Assembly (NCBI GenBank): GCA_964344175.1
Contig: CAYFMI010000054.1
Span: 1-29,355, forward strand
Reading direction: 5' to 3'
Length of the DNA stretch: 29,355 bases
Source: NIOZ-UU35 sp964344175
Lineage (GTDB): Bacteria; Chloroflexota; Anaerolineae; Anaerolineales; UBA11858
Positions 19,684 through 26,821 of this stretch are shown here, one piece after another. The position numbers and the translations under genes are program-made. The notes under the pieces are model-generated. The model was given only the letters and a program-made list of their open reading frames with translations, was not told the origin of the DNA and searched no databases. Positions within the stretch are counted from its first letter, which is position 1. Each line of letters starts with the position of its first letter.

Positions 19684-20834
19684 GTTAAACTCCCAGAATG
19701 GCGCAGGCGGGGATCAAGATACGCGTGTAAAATATCTAACACTAAATGGCCTACCAGCGTCAGCACCCCCACTACCGAGAGAATCCCCAACAATAGAGGG
19801 ATATCATGGTAGTCGATCGCCAGAAAAATCAACTCGCCCATCGCCTGCCATTGAAAAACTAACTCAATAGCCAGACTGCCGGTGAGTACCAGAGGGAGAT
19901 TGAGTAACAGGCGCGTCAGTACAGGAAGAAAGGCATTGCGGGCCACATGGCGGTCGCGGATCAGGCGCGCAGGCAAGCCTTTGGCGCGTGCTGTGAGCAC
20001 ATACTCATCTTCGATGGTTTCCAGCATGGTCGTGCGCATCAGCAGCATGGTTTCGCCAAACGAAAGCAGGATAACCGCTCCCAGGGGCAAGATCATATGT
20101 TCGAGCACATCCAATGCCTGACGCCAATAGCCCGTCTGATACCACCAGATACCTGTACCCAATAAAGCAACAACCCATCCGGCCGCTTGAACCTGCCGTC
20201 GCCGCGAGCGCAGCCTAATTTTTTGGCTGGCGCGCACCAAGATGCCGACAAAAACGCTCCCAACCAGTGCCGTCACCACCAGGCGAATCAAGACCCAATC
20301 TAAGGTGATTGGCACGTAATACCAGTAATTATGGTCAATCATCCGCTGATAGGGCAGCCAGCCCAGTTGCCAGGCGAAGACCGTAATCAGGACAAAGCCC
20401 AAAAAGGGCGCAAACGATGTATAGCTAGCCACACCTATCAGGGTGATGCCGACCTCAAACCAGCCGCCGCGCCGCCAGGCGATCAGCTTTCCCAGCCAAA
20501 TCCCCAGCAGATACGAGAGAATCGCCGCGGTGAGAAAAAGAATCAGTGTGCGAGGAGCACGCTCTATCAACAACGTGCTAACCGGGGTGGGCCAGGCAAT
20601 AAAGGAGCTGCCCAGATCAAAACTAAAAAATCCCCTGACCCACTGGAAATATTGCTGCCATAGCGGTAGATCTAACCCTAGCTCCGATTGCGCCAGGCGG
20701 CGGGAAGCGGGTTCGAGTACGAGAAAAGTGGTGAAATCGTAAGGCAACGCTTGAATCAAAAAAAACAGGAAGGTCTGAAAAGTGATAATGGCAACCAATC
20801 CCCGTACCACTCGCCGAAATATAAATTGAATCAC
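19680..20834 (-). CDS. ABC transporter permease, dipeptide/oligopeptide type (DppB-like), enlarged
   Basis: This is the first permease of the pair, 384 residues; DppB and OppB are usually 300-340. It opens with the standard FIFRRVVRGLVAIITFQTFL helix, then a periplasmic loop with ASRRLAQSELGLDLPLWQQYF. The EAA loop is EYVLTARAKGLPARLIRDRH, and it ends LDPRLRHSG. The extra length comes from a central stretch (about 150-240) with two extra helices around a basic RASQKIRLRSRRRQ segment. The GTG at 20834 is used because AGGAG lies 7 nt upstream; the TTG at 20852 lies before that site. It is the first gene of the run; nothing ABC-related lies upstream. Confidence 0.92.
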   Translation of the reverse strand: MIQFIFRRVVRGLVAIITFQTFLFFLIQALPYDFTTFLVLEPASRRLAQSELGLDLPLWQQYFQWVRGFFSFDLGSSFIAWPTPVSTLLIERAPRTLILFLTAAILSYLLGIWLGKLIAWRRGGWFEVGITLIGVASYTSFAPFLGFVLITVFAWQLGWLPYQRMIDHNYWYYVPITLDWVLIRLVVTALVGSVFVGILVRASQKIRLRSRRRQVQAAGWVVALLGTGIWWYQTGYWRQALDVLEHMILPLGAVILLSFGETMLLMRTTMLETIEDEYVLTARAKGLPARLIRDRHVARNAFLPVLTRLLLNLPLVLTGSLAIELVFQWQAMGELIFLAIDYHDIPLLLGILSVVGVLTLVGHLVLDILHAYLDPRLRHSGSLT

Positions 20835-20986
20835 AAGGGATCTCCTAAGCAAGAACCGCGCCCGTTACGCAAGGAACTCATCCGCAGGATGTCGATGAAA
20901 AGGGCATCTTCGGGGGCAAGCCGCCGCGCGTACCATTCGTATAAAATACCGCTATTGTACAGATAGAACCTAAATTGAATATATTT

Positions 20987-21058
20987 AGGACTTACGCAGT
21001 CCGATGAAAGATGTTCCGAAAATTTTTCGGGCTTTCCCTGCGCAAATGCGTAACTCCT
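20987..21058 (+). repeat. Full 72-bp copy of dispersed element R (copy R4)
   Basis: It begins AGGACTTACGCA and ends TGCGTAACTCCT, inverted repeats matching at 11 of 12 positions. The interior has CGATGAAAGATGTTCCGAAA and a short TTCGGGCTTTCCC stretch. It is the most complete of four copies (others near 8056, 11760 and 15998). It lies in the divergent gap between dppB and the DMT permease; the rest of the gap (20835-20986) shows no gene. Confidence 0.78.
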
Positions 21059-21140
21059 CATAGTACCAATCCAATCCGGGCGAGGTTCATCTGCATTTCC
21101 TAAATTACCTGACACCCACTACGGCTTTCGGCGCGGTAAC

Positions 21141-21169
21141 TTTACCAGCTACTGAGTTCGCGATATGAT
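21141..21169 (+). promoter_or_regulatory. Promoter of the DMT permease gene
   Basis: TTTACC (21141-21146), a 17-bp spacer and TATGAT (21164-21169) precede the GGAG ribosome site (21188-21191) and the TTG start at 21198. Confidence 0.6.
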
Positions 21170-21197
21170 GAAGTGACACACCCGATTGGAGAACACT

Positions 21198-22082
21198 TTG
21201 AAAAATCAACCTGCTCCTAACATCCTTTTACTCGGCACGCTCTTTGGCACAACTCTGGTGGCCTCACGCTTCAGCGTCGGCCAAATGGCCCCACTAACTT
21301 ATGTAAGCATTCGACTCAGTTTAGCCAGTCTCGGATTTTTGCTGATCTACACTTTTTCTCTCGGCGGGCGGAAATGGCCTCAAGATGCCTTGCTATGGCG
21401 CAGGGGCATTATCCTGGGGGTTGTGGGCACTGCCGTGCCAATGATTTCATTCACCAGTTCCTTGCAATATATCTCCAGCGGCCTCGCCTCGGTGCTGATG
21501 ACAACCGCCCCGGCATTTACTGTACTCATCGCGCATTTCCTGCTCCCTGATGAAAAACTCACCCTGTCTAAAGGCATTGGCGTATTACTGGCCGCAATGG
21601 GGGCGCTGCTGCTAACGCTGCGCGCCGAAAACGGACTCTCCAACTCATCCGGCGGAGCCAGCCTGATTGGATACGCGCTGGTATTCACGGGGATTCTTTC
21701 GGCCAGCAGTATCAGCGTCTACATCCGCATGAAAATGCAGCACTACGCAGCCTTCGATGTTTCGGTCGTGCGCATGACCGCAGCAGCCCTTGCTGTGCTC
21801 CCCTTTTCGATCTTTGTGACCGGCTTCGACATCTCCCACGTCGATCGAACCGGCTGGATAGTAGTCTTATATGCCACTGTTGCCGGGACCTTTGTTGCCA
21901 TGCTATTCGATTTTTCAAACGCAGCCCGCTTTGGGCCAACCGTGGCCGCTATGGTAACCTATGTTATCCCTGTTGTCGCCGTAATCAGCGGGGCGCTGCT
22001 GTTAGGTGAACAGATCACTGCCATTATGCTGGTGGGAATGGTACTGGTTGTTGGCGGCGTGTGGATGATTCTCCACAAATGA
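21198..22082 (+). CDS. EamA/DMT-superfamily permease
   Basis: This 294-residue membrane protein has ten predicted helices in two EamA repeats. The first repeat holds NILLLGTLFGTTLVASRFSV and LTYVSIRLSLASLGFLLIYT; the second begins SLIGYALVFTGILSASSISV and ends EQITAIMLVGMVLVVGGVWM. DMT permeases export or take up small metabolites, including amino acids, sugars and nucleotides; no substrate can be assigned. The TTG at 21198 is chosen because GGAG lies 6 nt upstream; an in-frame TTG at 21186 overlaps that site and lacks one. It has its own promoter and no tight downstream partner. Confidence 0.9.
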   Translation: MKNQPAPNILLLGTLFGTTLVASRFSVGQMAPLTYVSIRLSLASLGFLLIYTFSLGGRKWPQDALLWRRGIILGVVGTAVPMISFTSSLQYISSGLASVLMTTAPAFTVLIAHFLLPDEKLTLSKGIGVLLAAMGALLLTLRAENGLSNSSGGASLIGYALVFTGILSASSISVYIRMKMQHYAAFDVSVVRMTAAALAVLPFSIFVTGFDISHVDRTGWIVVLYATVAGTFVAMLFDFSNAARFGPTVAAMVTYVIPVVAVISGALLLGEQITAIMLVGMVLVVGGVWMILHK

Positions 22083-22195
22083 GCGGCGATCTTAAGATCT
22101 GTATGCCTGCGATTGTAGAACCCCCAAAAATTTCCGGCGGACTGCTTATGCACAAATTTTCTTAGCACACGGCAGAAATCCAATTTCAACGAATC

Positions 22196-24370
22196 GTGTT
22201 TAACACAAAATTCATCCATCAACAGCAAGGCCCAATTGCTCAACTGTGGAAGATGATCTCAGGCTATTTTATGCAGCCCATCTTCCTTGTGCGCGGCTAC
22301 CAGCGCGCCGACCTGCGCCCCGACCTGATCGCCGGAATCACTGTGGGCATTGTCATGCTGCCCCAGGCAATTGCCTTCGCCATGATCGCCGAACTACCGC
22401 CACATGTGGGCTTATATTCGGCCATTGTGGCCTCGATTGTGGGGGCCTTGTGGGGTTCATCGAATCATTTGCACACCGGGCCAACCAACACAACCTCCTT
22501 GCTGGCGCTGACCGTGCTGCTCCCCCTGGCCGAACCCGGTTCCGATACGTTCCTGGCTATGGCGGGTCTGATGGCGGTGATGGCAGGCGTTTTCCGTCTG
22601 GTGCTGGGGCTGGCGCGGCTGGGGATTTTGGTAAACTTCGTCTCCGACTCGGTCATCATCGGGTTCACTACCGGGGCAGGCGTACTGATCGGGGCGAACC
22701 AATTGCGCCATCTGCTTAGTCTGAATATCCCCAGTTACCCGGCCTTACTCGCTACCCTCACGGAGATCAGCCTGCATCTACCCGAAACGCATACCCTTAG
22801 CTTAACAATCGGATTGGGCGTGATCGCATTCGTGGCGCTATTAAAAGCCTTCAAACCAAAATGGCCGGCGCCGTTGTTGGGGATGATTATTGCCGCCGCG
22901 TTAGTCGGCGCATTTCAACTCGATCTCAGTGGTGTGAAAGTCATCGGCCAGTTGCCGCGCAGCTTGCCGCCTTTCAGCCCCCTGCAATTCGACTTACAAA
23001 CCATTGGCGACCTTTCGACCGGTGTGCTGGCAATTGGTGCCATTGGGCTGGTCGAGGCCATTGCCATCTCCCGGTCGGTTGCCAGTCAATCGGGTCAACG
23101 CCTGGACAGCAACCAGGAGTTCGTTGGGCAGGGGTTAGCCAATATAGCCTGCGGTTTCTTTTCAGGATACACATCTTCGGGGTCTTTTACCCGCTCAGGA
23201 ATCAATTACGAAGCCGGTGCGCGCACCCCCCTTGCGGGCGTTTTTTCGGGGATATTTGTGCTGCTTGCCATGTTGATCTTTGGCTCGCTGGCGGCCTACA
23301 TCCCGCGCACCGCGCTGGCCGGGGTGCTGATTGTGACTGCCTATGGGATGATTGACCGGGCTGAAATCACGCGCATTTTGTTCAGCACGCGCGGCGATGC
23401 CTTCACCATGTTAATCACCTTTCTGGCAACGATCTTTTTGCCGCTGCAATTTGCCGTGCTGACAGGCATCATGATCTCATTGGCCATCTACATCTTGCGC
23501 ACCAGCGTTCCGAAAGTGATCCCCGTCTTGCCTGCCGAGAATTTCCGCCACTTCACCCACCAGCCACACAGCCCGCAATGCCCGCAACTGGCAATTTTCG
23601 ACATCCTCGGTGATCTCTATTTTGGGGCCGTCAACCATGTCGAGGAAATCTTGCGCGAGCATCTCGAAGCGCACCCCGAACAGCGCTATCTGCTTCTGCG
23701 CATGAGCAGCGTGCATCAATGCGACATCAGCGGGATTCATTCGCTGGAAAGCATCACGCAATTTATGCGCGAGCGCGGCGGCGACGTTTATTTCATGAAA
23801 GTTCAGCCGCCTGTGTTACAACGCATGGAAAGCACCGCCTTTCTCGATTATCTCGGCAACGACCACTGCCTGAACTACGAACAGGCCATCACCCACCTCT
23901 TTCACCACATCCTGGATCCGGTCATCTGCATCTATGAGTGTGAGCAACGCATCTTCTACGAATGCCAGAATTTGCCCAAACAGATCGAGCACCTGCCCGA
24001 AATTCTGCGGCACACTCAAATCCCTGCGGGGGCTGTCCCCTCCGTCGCGCCCCTCGATTTATGGGATGAACTTCATCAACCCAACTCTCCCCGTGTGATT
24101 GATGTGCGCGAGCCGCGCGAGTTCAAACGCATGCATATCCCTCAGGCTGCTTCCCTGCCGCTGTTCCAGCTTTTATCCGATTCATCAAAAATCCCCACCC
24201 AAAAAGATGTCGTCTTCGTGTGTCATGGCGGCAGGCGCAGCACCCGGGCAACCGATATGCTGACTCAACGAGGCTTCACCAATGTGCGCGTGCTGCGCGG
24301 CGGTATGCTGGCTTGGGAAAACGCCGGTCTGTTAGAAGCGGTCGATCAACAGGAGTTATCGCATGAATGA
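22196..24370 (+). CDS. SulP-family anion transporter with STAS and C-terminal rhodanese domain
   Basis: This three-part fusion has 724 residues (start uncertain). A SulP/SLC26 transporter core (about 35-430) has the entry RADLRPDLIAGITVGIVMLP, PPHVGLYSAIVASIVGALWG, and GSFTRSGINYEAGARTPLAG. A STAS domain follows (about 455-580): LAIFDILGDLYFGAVNHVEE and SVHQCDISGIHSLESI. A short Cys-bearing linker, CIYECEQRIFYEC, leads to a rhodanese domain (about 620-715): VIDVREPREFKRMHIPQAAS and active Cys676 in VCHGGRRSTRA. SulP proteins move sulfate, bicarbonate or other anions; rhodanese moves sulfane sulfur, so sulfur handling is implied. GTG 22196 lacks a ribosome site; ATG 22253 (after GGAAG) is possible. 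The last 8 bp overlap glpX. Confidence 0.93.
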   Translation: MFNTKFIHQQQGPIAQLWKMISGYFMQPIFLVRGYQRADLRPDLIAGITVGIVMLPQAIAFAMIAELPPHVGLYSAIVASIVGALWGSSNHLHTGPTNTTSLLALTVLLPLAEPGSDTFLAMAGLMAVMAGVFRLVLGLARLGILVNFVSDSVIIGFTTGAGVLIGANQLRHLLSLNIPSYPALLATLTEISLHLPETHTLSLTIGLGVIAFVALLKAFKPKWPAPLLGMIIAAALVGAFQLDLSGVKVIGQLPRSLPPFSPLQFDLQTIGDLSTGVLAIGAIGLVEAIAISRSVASQSGQRLDSNQEFVGQGLANIACGFFSGYTSSGSFTRSGINYEAGARTPLAGVFSGIFVLLAMLIFGSLAAYIPRTALAGVLIVTAYGMIDRAEITRILFSTRGDAFTMLITFLATIFLPLQFAVLTGIMISLAIYILRTSVPKVIPVLPAENFRHFTHQPHSPQCPQLAIFDILGDLYFGAVNHVEEILREHLEAHPEQRYLLLRMSSVHQCDISGIHSLESITQFMRERGGDVYFMKVQPPVLQRMESTAFLDYLGNDHCLNYEQAITHLFHHILDPVICIYECEQRIFYECQNLPKQIEHLPEILRHTQIPAGAVPSVAPLDLWDELHQPNSPRVIDVREPREFKRMHIPQAASLPLFQLLSDSSKIPTQKDVVFVCHGGRRSTRATDMLTQRGFTNVRVLRGGMLAWENAGLLEAVDQQELSHE

Positions 24371-25331
24371 ATCTATTTCACCCAATTTGGGGCTTAGCCT
24401 GGTGCGCGTCACCGAAGCCGCCGCGCTGGCCGCCGGGCGCTGGATGGGACGCGGCGATCCTGTCCTGGCGAACACAGACGCAACCGAAGCCATGGCAAAG
24501 TCTTTCAATACGCTGGATATTGACGGCTCGATCGTCGTTGGCGAGGAGGGCCGTTTAGGGCGTCCATCGCCCCTCAACAGCGGCAATGCCATTGGCTCCG
24601 GGGAAGGCTCAGCCATGGATGTGGTGGCCGACCCCATCGACGGCACCAGCCTGCTCATCAAAGGCAGCCCTGGCGCAATCTCTGTCGCCGGGATCGCGCC
24701 GCGCGGCACAATGTGGTCACCCGCCCCGGCAGTGTACATGGAGAAAATCATCGTCGGCGCTGAGGCCGCCCAGGCGCTGGTTGTCGAATGCATGGATGCC
24801 CCGGCTGCCTGGACTCTAGCGTTGGTGGCGCGCGTCAAACAAAAGAATGTGCGCGACCTGGTGGTTTTTGTACTTGACCGCCCGCGCCACAAAGACCTGA
24901 TTGCCGAAATTCAAACCACCGGGGCGCGGGTGGTCGCCCGCAGTCATGGCGATGTGGCGGGCGCGTTGATGGCTGTCAGTCATGATGTCAATGTCGATAT
25001 TCTCATGGGGGTTGGGGGAGTTTCCGAGGGGGTTGTCGCAGCCTGCGCCGTCAAGGCCATGGGCGGGGCCATGTTAGGGCGTCTGGCCCCACTAACCCCC
25101 GAAGAGGCAGCCGCTGTTCAAGAAGCCGGTTTAGATACCCAAACAATCCTCACTGGTGACGAACTGGTTAAAGGGCGCAATATCTATTTCGCCGCTACCG
25201 GCATCAGCGATGGCAGCCTGCTCTCCGGGGTGCGTTATCACGGCACAATGGCCGAAACCGAATCGCTGATCTTGCGCTGCGAAACCGGCACCCGCCGCAT
25301 TGTCCACACCGAACATTTACTGGAGGATTAG
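24363..25331 (+). CDS. glpX: Class II fructose-1,6-bisphosphatase (GlpX type)
   Basis: GlpX hydrolyses fructose 1,6-bisphosphate to fructose 6-phosphate in gluconeogenesis or carbon fixation, with a metal ion. The 322 residues match the family. Visible motifs: SLVRVTEAAALAAGRWMGRG, IDGSIVVGEEGRLG (53-66), the metal- and phosphate-binding DVVADPIDGTSLL (86-98), and GVGGVSEGVVAACAVKAMGG. It departs slightly from the usual GEGEID motif (here GEEGRLG), so it is from a divergent branch. ATG 24363 overlaps the transporter's stop (ATGAATGA) and has AGGAG at good spacing, so it is coupled to the SulP gene. The 3' end overlaps the convergent oxidoreductase gene by 4 bp. Confidence 0.94.
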   Translation: MNESISPNLGLSLVRVTEAAALAAGRWMGRGDPVLANTDATEAMAKSFNTLDIDGSIVVGEEGRLGRPSPLNSGNAIGSGEGSAMDVVADPIDGTSLLIKGSPGAISVAGIAPRGTMWSPAPAVYMEKIIVGAEAAQALVVECMDAPAAWTLALVARVKQKNVRDLVVFVLDRPRHKDLIAEIQTTGARVVARSHGDVAGALMAVSHDVNVDILMGVGGVSEGVVAACAVKAMGGAMLGRLAPLTPEEAAAVQEAGLDTQTILTGDELVKGRNIYFAATGISDGSLLSGVRYHGTMAETESLILRCETGTRRIVHTEHLLED

Positions 25332-26713
25332 CGGAACTTCACCATCTTGACCACGCATTTTCCCAAGCGCGCTTCCTCAGCCGCAAAAGCCATCAGATGA
25401 CTTTCTAACGAGCGCCGCGCTGTCGAAATGGCCGGTAAAGCCTCCCCCCGTAAAGCCCTCAAAAAAGCAGCCATCAAGCGCGCATCGCCTCCGCCATGCC
25501 CGGCGTTGGCATCTGCCGAGGTGTCGTAGCGTCTGCGCCGGTTGCTGCGGTGTTCGTTAACTTCAATCCACGATCCCCCATACCCAAAGCCCGCTTGCAG
25601 CTCAGCCTTTGCCCCCTGGATGCGCGTAAAACGCCCCTCGATGTGTGAATGCCCGTGCATGGTCAGCGTCACCGAAGCGCCGCTGGCGAACTGCATCGCC
25701 ACCACCTGATGGTCAACAACATCATTATCACAATGGTATACGCAGCGCCCGTAGGGGCCGGATTTTAGGGCTTCGTGGACATTCTCCGGCGTGGGATCCT
25801 GCGCTACGACAGAGATCGGCCAGCCGCGATAGTCGCTGACCTGGCGTAAAGAGGGCAGCAGCGCAGCAAGCGATTTCACCAGCCCTGGGGCGCGTTCTTG
25901 CGCCCGCATCACGGCGCGGGCGTATCCTTCGGAAGAGTCTGCGTAACTGCGCCACAAGGGCAACAGATCTTCGTAAATGAAGGGGGCATAATAGGGGCAG
26001 GTCTCCGCCGCCGGGCAGCCATCCAGACAAAATTTGGGGGCGCCCGCGGGGGCCTGTTCTCGGCGGAAATGATGCAGCCCGCCCACGCTGCTGAGATTTT
26101 CGCAGTGGTCATCCAACAGCCAGATGAGAATATCGAGATCGTGGCAGCATTTCGCCAGAATCATCGGGGCGCTCTTGGCGGTATTGCGCCAGTTGCCGCG
26201 CACAAAGCTGTGCGCCATGTGCCACCAACTGACGTTCTCGCGGTGCGAAACGGTGATGATCTCGCCCAAATCGCCAGCTTGGATAATCTGGCGCATTTTG
26301 ATGAAGTGATCGGTGAAGCGTAAAACATGACAGATGTGGAGCTGACACCCGGTTGCTTCGGCAGCGTCGGCCAACTGGCGGCACTCTTCCGCCGTGGTCG
26401 CCATCGGTTTTTCGAGCAACACGTCATACCCGGCCCGTAATGCGGCCAATGTTGGGGCGGTGTGCTGCTGATCTTGTGTACAGACCAGGGCCGCCTGCCC
26501 GTAGGTTGGGTTCGCCAACAACGGCTCCCAATTTTCAAATTGATTTTGCAGGGGAATGCTATGCTGCGCGGCAAAACGCGCTCGCCGGGCGGCATCGGGT
26601 TCGGCTACGGCAACAAAGCGAATTTGATCGGGGTGTGCCAGAGCGTAAGCGCCGTACACATCCGCCCCGCGCTGCCCGGCCCCGATGAGAATAGCATGGA
26701 TAGGTGTGTTCAT
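25328..26713 (-). CDS. Gfo/Idh/MocA-family NAD(P)-dependent oxidoreductase with Cys cluster
   Basis: This 461-residue protein is in the Gfo/Idh/MocA family, which oxidises or reduces sugars, inositols and related compounds. The Rossmann start is AILIGAGQRGADVYG (GAGQRG 11-16); the catalytic EKP is 101-103 (LLEKPMATT), and a conserved HDLD starts at His191. It is longer than the usual 330-390 because of an insertion at about 215-330 that carries CLDGCPAAETCPYY (Cys229, Cys233, Cys239), a likely metal site seen in a subset of the family. The substrate is unknown. ATG 26713 has no clear ribosome site. mutS2 ends 108 bp upstream on the same strand. The 3' end is convergent with glpX. Confidence 0.92.
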   Translation of the reverse strand: MNTPIHAILIGAGQRGADVYGAYALAHPDQIRFVAVAEPDAARRARFAAQHSIPLQNQFENWEPLLANPTYGQAALVCTQDQQHTAPTLAALRAGYDVLLEKPMATTAEECRQLADAAEATGCQLHICHVLRFTDHFIKMRQIIQAGDLGEIITVSHRENVSWWHMAHSFVRGNWRNTAKSAPMILAKCCHDLDILIWLLDDHCENLSSVGGLHHFRREQAPAGAPKFCLDGCPAAETCPYYAPFIYEDLLPLWRSYADSSEGYARAVMRAQERAPGLVKSLAALLPSLRQVSDYRGWPISVVAQDPTPENVHEALKSGPYGRCVYHCDNDVVDHQVVAMQFASGASVTLTMHGHSHIEGRFTRIQGAKAELQAGFGYGGSWIEVNEHRSNRRRRYDTSADANAGHGGGDARLMAAFLRALRGEALPAISTARRSLESHLMAFAAEEARLGKCVVKMVKFR

Positions 26714-26821
26714 ATACGCGGCAAAATTTTGGAAAACTCAGTTTCAGATCCGTTTATTGGCATCAGTACGCAGCGCGCAGCAACCGGCGGGAGCGTCGTT
26801 GAAGCACATGATTGCGGGGTT

